Both the position numbers and the translations under genes were made by a program. The notes below the pieces were generated by a model. It was not told where the DNA came from. It worked only from the letters and a program-made list of their open reading frames with translations, and made no database searches. Of a stretch of DNA of 64,000 nt, positions 8,087 to 17,403 are shown in pieces. This stretch comes from Bacteroidales bacterium (lineage in GTDB: Bacteria > Bacteroidota > Bacteroidia > Bacteroidales > GCA-2711565). Each line of letters starts with the position of its first letter. The first letter of the stretch is position 1. Where the stretch lies: the NCBI GenBank assembly GCA_028280405.1, contig JANQLW010000053.1:1-64000 (forward strand). The letters run 5' to 3'.

Positions 8087-8845
8087 TTGAAAATTAAAAA
8101 CATTCTTGTTTCACAGCCTAAGCCGGCAGATATAGAAAAGTCACCATACGGAGAGATTGCAAAGAAGTTTAAACTTAACATTGACTTTCACAAATTCATA
8201 AAAATTGAAGGGATTACTTCAAAAGAATTTAGAAAAGACCGAGTTAATATTTTAGAACATACAGCAGTAATCTTAACCAGTAGAAATGCTGTTGATCACT
8301 TCTTCAGACTAGCTAGTGATTTACGGGTAGAAATTCCCGATACCATGAAATACTTCTGCATTTCAGAATCTACAGCTTTCTACTTACAAAAATATGTACA
8401 GTATCGTAAACGCAAAATTTTCCACGGCAAACAAAATTTTGCTGACTTGATGGAAATCATCAAAAAGCATAAGGATGAAAAATTCTTACTTCCTTGCTCT
8501 GATATTCATAAAGTAAGTATGACCCGTTTGTTAGATACAAATGAGATCAACTATACTAAAGCAATCATGTATAAAACTGTTGCCAGCAACTTAAAAGATG
8601 TTAAAATTGACAGTTATGATATGCTTATTTTCTTCAGCCCTTCAGGGGTTGCTTCCTTATTTAAAAACTTCCCTGAATTCAAGCAGGATGCTACTTTAAT
8701 TGCAGCCTTCGGGCCTACAACACATAAAGCAGTTAAAGATGCAGGGCTAGCATTAAATATTGAAGCTCCTACTAAAACATCTCCATCAATGACCATGGCT
8801 ATTGAAGAATACATTCAAAAAGAAGCTAAGAAGAAGAAAAAATAA
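8087..8845 (+). CDS. hemD: Uroporphyrinogen-III synthase
   Basis: Cyclises hydroxymethylbilane to uroporphyrinogen III in tetrapyrrole synthesis. The N-terminus KIKNILVSQPKP followed by KSPYGEIAKKF is the Bacteroidota form of HemD; VILTSRNAVDHFF and FFSPSGVASLFKNF are the family signatures in the two lobes, and FGPTTHKAVKDAG lies near the end. The start is TTG 8087: an in-frame stop lies 15 bases upstream with no ATG between, and the conserved N-terminus begins right after the TTG. A rare start codon could keep expression low. The protein has 252 residues, normal for the family, with a very basic tail (KKKKK). Confidence 0.88.
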   Translation: MKIKNILVSQPKPADIEKSPYGEIAKKFKLNIDFHKFIKIEGITSKEFRKDRVNILEHTAVILTSRNAVDHFFRLASDLRVEIPDTMKYFCISESTAFYLQKYVQYRKRKIFHGKQNFADLMEIIKKHKDEKFLLPCSDIHKVSMTRLLDTNEINYTKAIMYKTVASNLKDVKIDSYDMLIFFSPSGVASLFKNFPEFKQDATLIAAFGPTTHKAVKDAGLALNIEAPTKTSPSMTMAIEEYIQKEAKKKKK

Positions 8846-8904
8846 GCAAGGCATTATTTTTTGTAACTTAGTTTGGCTTTAAAACTCTTTTTGAACCTTT
8901 TTAA

Positions 8905-9294
8905 ATGCAGACTTTCAAAAAAGAAGAACGGCTCTGTAATAAATCAGCTATTGATCAACTTTTTAAAAAAGGGAAGCATTTCTTTGTTCACCCTTTTAAA
9001 GTAATTTGGCTGGAATCTGACCAAGATTCAACATACCCGGCACAAATCATGATAAGTGTTTCAAAAAGAAATTTTAAAAAAGCCGTTGACAGGAACTATA
9101 TTAAACGAATCATCAGGGAAACATACAGAAAAAACAAACAATTTTTGTATGAGACTCTTGAAACTAAGCATAAAAAACTTACTTTTACTTTAATTTATAC
9201 GGCGAAGGAAGTAATTGCCTATGATGAACTGGACCGAAGAATGATCCAGCTGCTCAACCAATTAATTTCAGAGCATGAGAAGGATACTAAATAG
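8905..9294 (+). CDS. rnpA: Ribonuclease P protein component
   Basis: Protein subunit of RNase P, which trims the 5' leader from pre-tRNA. It begins with [15 protein letters not shown] (the family usually has L.....F..v...g) and carries the RNA-binding signature [15 protein letters not shown] at about residues 63-77. It is 129 residues long and overlaps yidD by 20 bases, a widely conserved pairing. Confidence 0.93.
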   Translation: MQTFKKEERLCNKSAIDQLFKKGKHFFVHPFKVIWLESDQDSTYPAQIMISVSKRNFKKAVDRNYIKRIIRETYRKNKQFLYETLETKHKKLTFTLIYTAKEVIAYDELDRRMIQLLNQLISEHEKDTK

Positions 9295-9496
9295 TTTTTT
9301 TATTTTATTGATTCGTTTCTATCAGGGAGCTATTTCTCCCTATCTGGCACCTAGTTGCCGTTATACTCCTTCCTGTTCTGAATATGGAATACAAGCACTA
9401 AAGAAACATGGTCCGTTTAAAGGAGGTTGGTTAACTTTAAAGAGATTTTTATCTTGTCATCCGTGGGGAGGAAGCGGTCATGATCCGGTTCCATAG
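9275..9496 (+). CDS. yidD: Membrane protein insertion efficiency factor YidD
   Basis: A 73-residue YidD-family protein with the full signature: [32 protein letters not shown] and a C-terminal [13 protein letters not shown]. It assists insertion of inner-membrane proteins together with YidC and sits at the membrane through its N-terminal amphipathic helix. Its start codon lies inside rnpA, so the two are probably translationally coupled. Confidence 0.95.
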   Translation: MRRILNSFFILLIRFYQGAISPYLAPSCRYTPSCSEYGIQALKKHGPFKGGWLTLKRFLSCHPWGGSGHDPVP

Positions 9497-9507
9497 TTTA
9501 ATTTAAA

Positions 9508-11181
9508 ATGAATATCATGAAGATTATTATTGCACGATTTTTTGTTGGGTTGATATTATGCACTTATACACTAGGTGTTTTCTCACAAAATGAGAATAAT
9601 TTTAAAATTGGAAAGAACTTAGATATTTACACTCAATTACTCAATGAATTAAACATCTATTATGTCGATACCATTGCTCCTAAAAAAATGGTACGAACCA
9701 GTATTGATGCTATGCTAAAGAAACTGGATCCTTATACCATTTTTATTTCTGAGGATGAAGCTGACGATTTTGAAACTTTTACAACCGGAGCTTATGGAGG
9801 AATTGGTGTAACCATTCACCGGAAAGATGGAAAAGTAGTTGCCAATGCCGTGTATGAGGAATTTTCAGCACACAGAGCAGGAATGAAAAGCGGGGATGTC
9901 TTTATTGAAATCAATGGAGAAAATGTTGCCAAAAAAACCAGTGATCAAGTCAGCAATCTGATTAAAGGGAGGGTTGGGGTTCCCCTAACCATTAAAGTAA
10001 AAAGACCCGGAGTAAAAGAGCTGGTTACCTTAAAATTAAAAAGGGAAACCATTAAAATTGATAATGTTCCTTATTATACCCTATTTAGCAAAAACATTGG
10101 ATACATTTTTCTAAATGGTTTTACCATTGATGCAGCTAAAGAGGTGAAAAATGCATACAACGAATTAAATGCTGTTACCAAATTAAAGGGATTAATTCTG
10201 GATTTAAGAAACAATGGTGGTGGAATTATGGATGAAGCTGTGGAAATTGTAAATATGTTTGTAGAAAAAGGTAAAGAGGTTGTAAGTACAAAAGGAAAAG
10301 TTAAAGAACGTAATAGAACCTATAAAACAAGCTCAGGCCCATTAAACCTGAACATTCCTCTTGTAGTACTAATAAATGGAAATAGTGCTTCAGCTTCAGA
10401 AATTGTGGCCGGAGCCTTTCAGGATATGGACCGTGCCGTGCTCATTGGCCAGCGTTCTTTTGGGAAAGGGCTTGTACAAAATGTGATTCGCTTACCATAC
10501 AATAACCAAGTCAAGGTAACAGTAGCCAAATATTATATTCCAAGCGGAAGATGTATTCAGGCTATCGATTATTCCCATAAAAACGGGAATGGAGAAGCAG
10601 GGAAGGTACCTGATTCTTTAAAAAAAGAATATAAAACTTTAAATGGCAGAAAAGTTTACGATGGAGGTGGCATTGAACCCGATATTAAAACCGAACGAAA
10701 AACACTTAGCAATATCAGCAGTAGCCTGTTTACAAAACTAATCATATTTGATTATGCCGTTAATTATTACAGCAAACATAAGAAAGCACCTTCCATTAAA
10801 TCTTTTAAAATTACAGATAAGATTTTTGAAGACTTTCTGGAATTTATAAAAGACAAGGATTATGATTATACTACTGCCAGTGAACAATCTTTAAAGGAAC
10901 TAAAAGACAATGCTATCAAGGAAAAATATTTTGATGCCGTAAAAGACCAGTTCGAAGCCCTGGAAAAAAGCATTGGTCATGATAAAGAAGCTGACATTGC
11001 AAAACACAGGGATGAAATAGAAAACCTATTGAGGATTGAGATCATTGCAAAATATCATTTTGAAAAAGGCAGAATTGCAGCCACTATGCAAAATGATACA
11101 GATATAAAAAAGGCAATTGAAGTAATCAGGTCTACAACTCAATATTCTTCTTTATTAAAATCTTCTAAAAATTTTAACTAA
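9508..11181 (+). CDS. S41 family carboxy-terminal processing protease
   Basis: A periplasmic CtpA/Tsp-like serine protease of 557 residues. It has a signal peptide (about 1-26), a PDZ domain (about 90-165; AYGGIGVTIHRKDGK, AGMKSGDVFIEING) and an S41 core. The catalytic Ser is in NGNSASASEIVAGA (about 290-303) and the catalytic Lys in RSFGKGLVQ (about 316-323), forming the Ser-Lys dyad. The roughly 170 C-terminal residues are helical and charged, as in Bacteroidota homologues. It lies 11 bases after yidD and is probably co-transcribed. Substrates cannot be inferred. Confidence 0.92.
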   Translation: MNIMKIIIARFFVGLILCTYTLGVFSQNENNFKIGKNLDIYTQLLNELNIYYVDTIAPKKMVRTSIDAMLKKLDPYTIFISEDEADDFETFTTGAYGGIGVTIHRKDGKVVANAVYEEFSAHRAGMKSGDVFIEINGENVAKKTSDQVSNLIKGRVGVPLTIKVKRPGVKELVTLKLKRETIKIDNVPYYTLFSKNIGYIFLNGFTIDAAKEVKNAYNELNAVTKLKGLILDLRNNGGGIMDEAVEIVNMFVEKGKEVVSTKGKVKERNRTYKTSSGPLNLNIPLVVLINGNSASASEIVAGAFQDMDRAVLIGQRSFGKGLVQNVIRLPYNNQVKVTVAKYYIPSGRCIQAIDYSHKNGNGEAGKVPDSLKKEYKTLNGRKVYDGGGIEPDIKTERKTLSNISSSLFTKLIIFDYAVNYYSKHKKAPSIKSFKITDKIFEDFLEFIKDKDYDYTTASEQSLKELKDNAIKEKYFDAVKDQFEALEKSIGHDKEADIAKHRDEIENLLRIEIIAKYHFEKGRIAATMQNDTDIKKAIEVIRSTTQYSSLLKSSKNFN

Positions 11182-11265
11182 GAATCTTTTGCAATTAAAC
11201 GCGTCAGAACAAAGTATTTTTATATTATTTTCACAACTGTCATTTTAGTTTTCATGCTGAGTGGA

Positions 11266-11304
11266 GACACTTTAGGGATGTAAAATAGTGTCGTATTTTT
11301 TGTT
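11266..11304 (+). terminator. Probable terminator after the S41 protease gene
   Basis: GACACT (11266-11271) pairs with AGTGTC (11287-11292), helped by nearby TTTA/TAAA, and is followed by GTATTTTTTG and a further T-run. It lies 85 bases after the protease stop. The stem is short. Confidence 0.45.
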
Positions 11305-11402
11305 TTTTTAGTTCGCTTTTTCTTTTCGGACAAAGCTTTCAGTTGAGTGACATCTTAAAGTCTAAACGGTTTTTTGTATCTTAGCTTTACAAGACGCTTA
11401 AA

Positions 11403-11891
11403 ATGAAAAAAGTTGAATTAAAAATTATATTTGAAGAATACGATTCTGTTGATGAATTAAAAGAAAAAGACAGACAACTTTTAGAAACTGCAACAGAAGC
11501 TTACGAAAAAGCTTATGCCCCTTATTCTCAATATAATGTTGGAGCCGCTTTATTGTTGAATAATGGAGAAATGATCAGTGGCAACAATCAGGAAAATGTA
11601 GCTTATCCATCCGGGCTTTGTGCTGAACGGGTAGCATTATTTTATGCTTTCTCAAAATACCCGGATGCGGTTATTGATACGATTGCCGTCGCTGCAAAAG
11701 CAGACAATTTTATAATCACTGAACCTGTTGCTCCATGTGGATCATGCCGTCAGGTAATGTCAGAATATGAAACCAAGCAAAAAAGTCCGATGCGGATCAT
11801 TTTAAAAGCTGAACAAGGCAAGATCCTAATTTTTGATAAGGTAGAAGACATTCTTCCCTTAATATTTCACGCAGAAGAACTCAAAAAATAA
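11403..11891 (+). CDS. cdd: Cytidine deaminase
   Basis: Hydrolytic deamination of cytidine and deoxycytidine in pyrimidine salvage. The zinc and proton-shuttle motif CAERVALF (about 74-81) and the second zinc motif PCGSCRQVM (about 117-125) are present, as is YAPYSQYNVGAAL near residue 38. It is 162 residues long, with about 25 more N-terminal residues than the minimal family. The acyl-CoA thioesterase gene starts 2 bases after the stop, so the two are one transcription unit. Confidence 0.94.
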   Translation: MKKVELKIIFEEYDSVDELKEKDRQLLETATEAYEKAYAPYSQYNVGAALLLNNGEMISGNNQENVAYPSGLCAERVALFYAFSKYPDAVIDTIAVAAKADNFIITEPVAPCGSCRQVMSEYETKQKSPMRIILKAEQGKILIFDKVEDILPLIFHAEELKK

Positions 11892-11893
11892 GA

Positions 11894-12301
11894 ATGAAGC
11901 TAATATCAACCAATATATGTAAAACCAGCGACATTGGTGTTAACAATAATCTGTTCGGAGGCATTATGCTACAATGGCTGGATGAATCTGGAGGCGTATT
12001 AGCTTCAGAATTATGTGGAAGTCCTAATATGATTACCTTGAAAATGAACGAAGTTGTATTTAAACATCCGGTTAAAGTAAAAGAACATATCAGGATTTAC
12101 GGTGCTGTGGTTAATGTTGGCAATACTTCAATTCTTTTATGCCTGGAAGCCCGTAGATTTGATTTTGTATCCAATACCGAAACACCGGTTTGTACAACAA
12201 AAATATTATTTGTTCAGATTGATGAGAATGGAAAACCGGTAAGAATAAGTGAGGAATCCAGAAAAAGGATCAAAGCCCTGCAAACTGAATGCAATAACTA
12301 A
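11894..12301 (+). CDS. Hotdog-fold acyl-CoA thioesterase
   Basis: A 135-residue single-domain hotdog protein of the YciA/acyl-CoA hydrolase type. NNNLFGGIMLQWLDESGGVLA is the central helix signature, with the conserved Asp that activates water; VVFKHPVKVKEHIRIYG and VNVGNTSILLCLEA are the beta strands. It hydrolyses acyl-CoA thioesters; chain-length preference is not evident. Its last four bases overlap the 3' end of the convergent M28 peptidase gene. Confidence 0.85.
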   Translation: MKLISTNICKTSDIGVNNNLFGGIMLQWLDESGGVLASELCGSPNMITLKMNEVVFKHPVKVKEHIRIYGAVVNVGNTSILLCLEARRFDFVSNTETPVCTTKILFVQIDENGKPVRISEESRKRIKALQTECNN

Positions 12302-14073
12302 TCAAGCTTAATCTGGAAAGTTTTAAATGATTTTTCCCTTACAATACTAATACTAAGGTCCTGGCCTTTTTTAAGCTTTTGGATAAAATGAACATATTCC
12401 TTTAGGGATTTTATCTTTACATTATTAATTTTTGTTATAATATCTCCCTTTAGCAAACCTGCTTTATCACTATAGGAATTTTTGACAATATCCCTTATTT
12501 GTAATCCTCCTTTAATTTTACTTTTTACATCAGGGATAATTCCCAGATCAACACCAAGTCCGGTTTTACTTTTATAAGTTGTTGGTGTAAAGGTAAATTC
12601 TAATGGTTCCGTTGCTGCATTAAAAATCAATTCATAAGCAATATCAGAAACTATTTTTTGCCCTTTGAAATTAATTTTTTCGATGACATCATATGGAGTA
12701 TGATAATCTGAATGTAATCCGGTGGTAATCATAATTGCAGGAATTTTATTTCGGTAAAAATTAGCATGATCACTAGGACCCAGGCCATACTCCGAAAGAA
12801 CTAAATCGACATTTGAGCCCTTAGCTCCTTTTTTTAGAACTACATCCCAATCCTTTGAAGTTCCTGTTCCTTTAATTTTCAGTTGTTTCAAACTGTTATT
12901 ATATCTCCCCACCATATCAAAATTAAACATACTTTTTAAGGATTTTACGGCAATCAGTTTACTCTTAATAAAAGCAAAAGACCCTAGTAATCCCATTTCT
13001 TCTCCATCAAAGGCAATAAGCAAAACACTTCTTTTTAACTTGCTTCTGTTCAAATAAAGCTTTTCGCCAATTTCAATAATACTGGCAACTCCTGATGCAT
13101 TATCATCTGCCCCATTATGTATTGCTTTTTGATCCGACATTCTGGATCCTGAACGATAGCCCCCGAAACCTAGATGATCATAATGAGCTCCAACTACGAT
13201 ATATTCATTTTTTAAAAAAGGATCATTACCCTCAATGACTCCAAGAACATTTTTTCCGGGTATGGTTTCCTGGATGATTTGAGTTCTTATATGAACTTTT
13301 TTATTTATTGAAAATGCAGAAGATTTCTTTTTACGAACCATTTTCTGCTCCAGCTTCCGGATTCCGTTCTTTTTTGATAATAATTTATCGGCAGCAGAAA
13401 TTTTTAAGTGGATTACAGGAATAGAGTCACGTTCCTTATTGCCGGTTGTAAGATTCATTAAACGATCCTCCCATTTAAAAAAAGGACTGTTAACCAATAT
13501 TACTCCTTTTGCACCTTTACTAATCGCTTTTTTTATTTTCAGCCTGTCAATTGAGTACTGAAGAAATCTTTTATGGTCAACAATATTATCCGGGCCACCT
13601 CTAACAATTAACACCCATTTGCCAGATACATCAATATTTTTATAATCATTCCATTCAAGCTCATTTTTTTTAACTTCTAATCCATAACCTGCAAAAACCA
13701 GTTCAGCATCTAATTCAGCACTGACTCCATAACCAACAGGTATATAGTCAACAGCAGGAATAAAGCTATAATTACCAAATCTGAAAAAATTATCTCCCCC
13801 TATTGAGTAACCGCTTATAATATTGAATTTCTGAAAATATGAATGGCTAATGGGAGTAGAAATCGGTATTAATTGACTCTTTATATAATCAGCAGCCAGG
13901 TTTCCTCCTCTGGTACCAGGCTTTCTTCCTTCTAAAGAATCTGAAGCCAAAATTTTAATATGCTGCTTTAATTCATGTATATGGATTTCTTCGTTCACTT
14001 CCTGTGTATAAGAAGTTTGGAATATCCCTAAACATAAGATAACAATGAAATATTGAAAAGTTCTATACCACAT
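12298..14073 (-). CDS. M28 family zinc aminopeptidase with PA and PDZ domains
   Basis: An exported peptidase of 591 residues: signal peptide (about 1-23), PA-like domain (about 110-260), M28 core (about 275-495) and a C-terminal PDZ domain (about 500-590). Zinc ligands are visible in GAHYDHLG, HNGADDNASGVAS, AFDGEEMGLLGS (general base Glu and ligand), FDMVGR and SDHANFY. It probably acts in the periplasm or at the cell surface on peptides. The gene follows the GNAT-like gene by 5 bases on the same strand, so the two form an operon. Confidence 0.92.
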   Translation of the reverse strand: MWYRTFQYFIVILCLGIFQTSYTQEVNEEIHIHELKQHIKILASDSLEGRKPGTRGGNLAADYIKSQLIPISTPISHSYFQKFNIISGYSIGGDNFFRFGNYSFIPAVDYIPVGYGVSAELDAELVFAGYGLEVKKNELEWNDYKNIDVSGKWVLIVRGGPDNIVDHKRFLQYSIDRLKIKKAISKGAKGVILVNSPFFKWEDRLMNLTTGNKERDSIPVIHLKISAADKLLSKKNGIRKLEQKMVRKKKSSAFSINKKVHIRTQIIQETIPGKNVLGVIEGNDPFLKNEYIVVGAHYDHLGFGGYRSGSRMSDQKAIHNGADDNASGVASIIEIGEKLYLNRSKLKRSVLLIAFDGEEMGLLGSFAFIKSKLIAVKSLKSMFNFDMVGRYNNSLKQLKIKGTGTSKDWDVVLKKGAKGSNVDLVLSEYGLGPSDHANFYRNKIPAIMITTGLHSDYHTPYDVIEKINFKGQKIVSDIAYELIFNAATEPLEFTFTPTTYKSKTGLGVDLGIIPDVKSKIKGGLQIRDIVKNSYSDKAGLLKGDIITKINNVKIKSLKEYVHFIQKLKKGQDLSISIVREKSFKTFQIKLD

Positions 14074-14078
14074 CGATT

Positions 14079-15281
14079 TTATTTTTTATTTCCATCCGGT
14101 TTAATATCTTTTGTATTCATTGGAATAACAGTAGATCTTTTACTTGCTTTACCATTATCAAACAGCTTTCGATAAGTGATATGACGTTTTGCAAAAAAGC
14201 CACCTACAGCTTCATGAATAGCTTTCATTTTAGGATTGAAATCGCCTACCCAGCTTAATTCAATCTCAGTATATTGAGGTTTTCTTTTAAATACTTTATC
14301 CATATGCCAGAAAATTCCTGACTCAACACCAAACTTTTGAAATTCCGGGATAACTCCCATGACGGTAATCCGGCTTCGGGTAATTTTCTTCATCTTCTTC
14401 AAGTAAATAAATTTCAATTTATTCAATAGATGAAGCTTTCCTTTAAACTCTTTAAATATCATATTAGCATCCGGGAACATTACTAAAAAAGCAATTGGTC
14501 TTTCTTTATTGTATACAAACCAGATAAATTCTTCATCAATAATAGCCTTAGCTTTTTGAAATGCTTCCTGCAGGTCTTTCATGTTTACAGGTGTAAAATT
14601 TTCATGAAACTGCCAGGCATTATCATAGATTTCCTTCAAATCATCCAGGTATTTTTGAACATTTTTTATTCTCATGTGTTCAAATTTATAATCCGGCTTT
14701 TTTCGGATCCAATCAGCAATGTTCCAGAATCTTTCAGGAAACGGAACTGTTAAATCCAGATGATTGGTTACCTGCTCAAAATAGGATGTAAAACCATATT
14801 CCTCAAAAAAAGATTTGTAATAAGCTTTATGATAATTCATTCCAAAGCTTGGAGAATATTGATGTCCCTCTACCAATAATCCCCAGAAGTTATCATTCTC
14901 CCCAAAATTGACAGGGCCATCCATAGCCTGCATGCCTTGTTTTTTCAACCACTCTACACATTTATCAAATAACATGAATGCAGCTTTTTGATCATCAACA
15001 CATTCAAAAAAGCCCATTCCACCGGTCGGCTGATCAAAATTATATGCTTTTTTTTCATTGATAAAGGCTGCAGTTCGGCCTATTAAGTTGTTATTATCGT
15101 CAACTAATATCCATCTGATTGCTTTTCCATGATTATAAAACGAATTTTTTTCAGGATCAAATATGGCACTTATCATATTATCCAAAGGACAAATCCAGTT
15201 TTCATCATCTTCATAAATGATACGTGCTACATCCAGGAATTTTTTATTCAGTTTTTTGGAATTTACCTCAATCAGCTTCAT
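14079..15281 (-). CDS. GNAT-like acyltransferase of unknown substrate
   Basis: A 400-residue cytoplasmic protein without signal peptide. IRWILVDDNNNLIGRTAAFI (about 57-76) looks like a GNAT beta-strand pair. MDGPVNFGENDNFWGLLVEG, PSFGMNYHKAYY and FFEEYGF are strongly patterned, and a second GNAT-like half follows (RPIAFLVMFPD; ITRSRITVMGVIPEFQKFG). Proteins of this pattern are widespread in Bacteroidota and usually annotated only as N-acetyltransferase or hypothetical. It is the first gene of an operon with the M28 peptidase. The substrate is unknown. Confidence 0.6.
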   Translation of the reverse strand: MKLIEVNSKKLNKKFLDVARIIYEDDENWICPLDNMISAIFDPEKNSFYNHGKAIRWILVDDNNNLIGRTAAFINEKKAYNFDQPTGGMGFFECVDDQKAAFMLFDKCVEWLKKQGMQAMDGPVNFGENDNFWGLLVEGHQYSPSFGMNYHKAYYKSFFEEYGFTSYFEQVTNHLDLTVPFPERFWNIADWIRKKPDYKFEHMRIKNVQKYLDDLKEIYDNAWQFHENFTPVNMKDLQEAFQKAKAIIDEEFIWFVYNKERPIAFLVMFPDANMIFKEFKGKLHLLNKLKFIYLKKMKKITRSRITVMGVIPEFQKFGVESGIFWHMDKVFKRKPQYTEIELSWVGDFNPKMKAIHEAVGGFFAKRHITYRKLFDNGKASKRSTVIPMNTKDIKPDGNKK

Positions 15282-15301
15282 TATAGATAATATTTGATAT
15301 A

Positions 15302-15309
15302 CAAATGTA
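15302..15309 (-). promoter_or_regulatory. Promoter -7 element for the GNAT-like/M28 operon
   Basis: On the minus strand this reads TACATTTG (TAnnTTTG), 20 bases before the start at 15281. No clear -33 box. Confidence 0.5.
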
Positions 15310-15385
15310 GTTTTAAATTACGAATTATGGATTCTAAATAAGACAGAGAGAATAGGCATAAGTAATATAGAATAAAAATAGAAAA

Positions 15386-15416
15386 AATCCCGATTCATTT
15401 GTAACAAATTGGGATT
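15386..15416 (-). terminator. Terminator hairpin on the minus strand
   Basis: AATCCCGATT (15386-15395) pairs with AATTGGGATT (15407-15416) with one G-T pair. On the minus strand the stem is followed by TTTTTTC, the order expected of an intrinsic terminator for the M14 fragment upstream of it. Confidence 0.6.
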
Positions 15417-15445
15417 GTTTTAATATTCTTCAGTTCTCAATGACT

Positions 15446-15554
15446 AAATGAGAAAATGCATAAATGATTAAATATTAGGCAGAATAAATCTGAAGATCAC
15501 AACAAAAGGCAAAATGATTTATTTAATCATTCACTCATTTATGCATTCAAGCAT
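15446..15554. repeat. Imperfect inverted repeat of ATGCATAAATGATTAAAT words
   Basis: A left arm near 15446-15474 and a right arm near 15520-15554 share AATGCATAAATGA and GATTAAAT in opposite orientation, with a 9-base insertion in the right arm. Together with the terminator at 15386-15416 it fills the 308-base gap between the GNAT-like gene and the M14 fragment, which holds no gene. Confidence 0.6.
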
Positions 15555-15589
15555 TATCCTTAATTATAAGGGATGTCATCTCAGATTTC

Positions 15590-15829
15590 TTACTCTGAGT
15601 ATATATCTATCTCATCCAGTATCTTATACACCGGATACGGATAATATCTTCTCCCCCACTGGGGTGTAATGTTTCTATCAAAAAAATTCCATTTAAGCAG
15701 ATTATCATCTGAGTAGGGTTCTAAAAGGTTTACTATTAATGATCCCAATTTTTGAGCAGTCCTGATCACATAAGTTCCTCTTTTAAATTCTTTTTCCACA
15801 GTTATATAATCTCCATCTATCTTATTTAG
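15590..15829 (-). pseudogene. C-terminal fragment of an M14-type zinc carboxypeptidase
   Basis: The translated frame runs KIDGDYITVEKEFKRGTYVI, then TAQKLGSLIVNLLEPYSDDN and LLKWNFFDR, ending at a stop near 15590. GTYVI, LLEPYSDD and WNFF followed by YPVYKI resemble the last domain of Bacteroidota M14 metallopeptidases. The catalytic domain is missing: the sequence meets the rhodanese fragment at about 15830. A GTG at 15797-15799 could start a 69-residue piece, but that is not a plausible independent gene. Confidence 0.6.
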
Positions 15830-15831
15830 AT

Positions 15832-15933
15832 AATGTATATGAACTGAAAGGCGGATTGAGGTATTGGAAAGAATTAAAATTACCGTTAGTTACAGTGGAT
15901 GGGAAGCTCTATAAATATAAGGAAGATGATTAA
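15832..15933 (+). pseudogene. Rhodanese-domain C-terminal fragment, copy 1
   Basis: It reads NVYELKGGLRYWKELKLPLV followed by TVDGKLYKYKEDD and a stop. This is the tail of a rhodanese (sulfurtransferase) domain, whose family pattern is GF.nVy.LkGG...W. It matches copy 2 at 17222-17380 at about three quarters of positions. The left end is abrupt at the M14 fragment. The active-site cysteine region is absent. Confidence 0.65.
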
Positions 15934-15939
15934 TTTTCT

Positions 15940-17094
15940 TTATAAATCTACAACTTTTATCCATGGAAGTACATGGAAATTATCTGTGCGTTTTTGTTCT
16001 TCTTCTCCTGTATAGATAAGATATGACTTATTGGGATCTGTTAGTTTTCTCCAAAATTTTAATCCTTTAAAAAAGTCATCTCTAACTGTCATCCCTGCTT
16101 TAATTTCAACTGCATCAACAAACTGCCCCTGATCAATAAGAATATCTATTTCATGCCCACTAACATCACGCCAATAAAATAAATTGGATCGCTGAGCTTT
16201 ATTAAAACGATTTTTTAATAATTCATTTACAATAAAATTTTCAAATAATGCTCCACGTGATGGGTGGTTTGATAATTCTACACTAGATTTAATTCCTAAA
16301 AGGTAATTTACTAAACCTGAATCATAAAAATATAATTTGGGAGCTTTAATTATTCGTTTAGAAAAATTATTATAATATGGCGGTAATAAATGAATTATAT
16401 AACTAGCTTGTAATATCCCTATCCATGCATGGATTGTCTTATGATCTAAACCACATTCAACTGCCAGATTACTTAAATTCAACTGTTGTCCAACTCTTCC
16501 TGCGCAAAGGTATAATAGACGTTGAAATTGTGATAAATTGGTGATATTTCTGATTTGTCTTACATCTCTTTCAATATATGTGCGTATATAAGAAGAAAAC
16601 CACATTTGAGAATCTATGCCCTCAAAAGTAACTGTGGGGTAACCTCCTAAAAATATTCTTTCATTAACATTCTTCCCAAAACCGGAAATATCATTTACTT
16701 CATTAATGGAGAAAGGTAATAACTCCAGATAACCGATACGTCCTGCAAGACTTTGAGAAATCCCCTCAAGCATTAGAAAATTATTTGATCCAGTAAGAAT
16801 AAACCGCCCTTTTTCCTGACTTTCATCAAGAATTTGTTGTAAATAATTGAATAATTCTGGTGCACGTTGAGCTTCATCAATTATTGCACCTTCTTGATTA
16901 TCATGCAAAAACCCTCTGGGATCACTTAAAGCATATTCCTTAATATCAGGGTTTTCAAGTGAAATATAGTTTTTATCAGGGAAAGCCATACGAGCTAAAG
17001 TTGACTTCCCACTTTGTCGGGGACCTATTAATGCCACAGACTTAAACTGTGTTGCTAATTGTTTTATTGTTGATATTGATCTTCTTAAAATCAT
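15940..17094 (-). CDS. AAA ATPase with DUF4143 (PD-(D/E)xK-like) domain
   Basis: An ATP-binding protein of the AAA_14/DUF4143 type. From ATG 17094 the Walker A motif GPRQSGKSTLA is near residue 25, Walker B is AIIDEAQRAP (about 70-79), and LTGSNNFLM is the sensor region. The C-terminal half ends with ENFIVNELLK, YWRDVSGHEIDILI and AVEIKAG, the D...ExK pattern of PD-(D/E)xK folds. The longest frame begins at 17136, but a strong promoter at 17117-17148 overlaps that codon, so 17094 is preferred (384 residues). Family function is unsettled. Only 6 bases separate its stop from the rhodanese fragment, and the rest of the neighbourhood is gene debris. Confidence 0.85.
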   Translation of the reverse strand: MILRRSISTIKQLATQFKSVALIGPRQSGKSTLARMAFPDKNYISLENPDIKEYALSDPRGFLHDNQEGAIIDEAQRAPELFNYLQQILDESQEKGRFILTGSNNFLMLEGISQSLAGRIGYLELLPFSINEVNDISGFGKNVNERIFLGGYPTVTFEGIDSQMWFSSYIRTYIERDVRQIRNITNLSQFQRLLYLCAGRVGQQLNLSNLAVECGLDHKTIHAWIGILQASYIIHLLPPYYNNFSKRIIKAPKLYFYDSGLVNYLLGIKSSVELSNHPSRGALFENFIVNELLKNRFNKAQRSNLFYWRDVSGHEIDILIDQGQFVDAVEIKAGMTVRDDFFKGLKFWRKLTDPNKSYLIYTGEEEQKRTDNFHVLPWIKVVDL

Positions 17095-17116
17095 GTACGA
17101 TTGGGATTTAAATTCC

Positions 17117-17148
17117 CAAATATACAAATCATTCAATAAAAAATCAAC
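17117..17148 (-). promoter_or_regulatory. Complete Bacteroidota promoter for the ATPase gene
   Basis: On the minus strand GTTG (17145-17148) is followed after 20 bases by TATATTTG (17117-17124), fitting TTTG-N19-21-TAnnTTTG with one mismatch. A near-perfect 19-base dyad, TTGGGATTTAAATTCCCAA, lies at 17101-17119 between promoter and start codon and could be an operator or leader hairpin. Confidence 0.7.
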
Positions 17149-17221
17149 GATAGTAATAAAAATAACTCTAAAGAAACACTCCCTTATTTGCTAAAAAAAC
17201 AAAGTACAAAGACCATATATA

Positions 17222-17380
17222 ATGGTGTATAGTGGCATTGAAAAGAGAAGTCCTGGAACAGCAAAAGCATTGGTAAGAATGGGATTCAATAATGTATATG
17301 AATTAAAAGGAGGATTAAGGGTTTGGAAGGAGTTGAAGTTACCGTTGGTGACGGTAAAAGGAGAGTCTTATAAATTATGA
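17222..17380 (+). pseudogene. Rhodanese-domain C-terminal fragment, copy 2
   Basis: From ATG 17222 it reads MVYSGIEKRSPGTAKALVRM, then GFNNVYELKGGLRVW and a stop at 17378-17380. Some rhodanese-like text (NKVQRPYI) continues upstream. The normal active-site loop after VY would carry a cysteine; here the sequence is VYSGIEKRS, so the catalytic Cys is missing. About 90 bases match copy 1 on the other side of the ATPase gene. Confidence 0.65.
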
Positions 17381-17403
17381 GGAGGAATAATAAATAATAT
17401 TCG

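Noticed and set aside
17101-17119. Dyad TTGGGATTTAAATTCCCAA as a terminator
   Set aside because: It lies between promoter and start codon of the ATPase gene with no T-run, so an operator or leader role is more likely; evidence is too thin for a separate feature.
15832-17380. Composite transposon carrying the ATPase
   Set aside because: The flanking rhodanese tails are only about three quarters alike, no transposase or terminal inverted repeats are seen, and no target-site duplication is evident.
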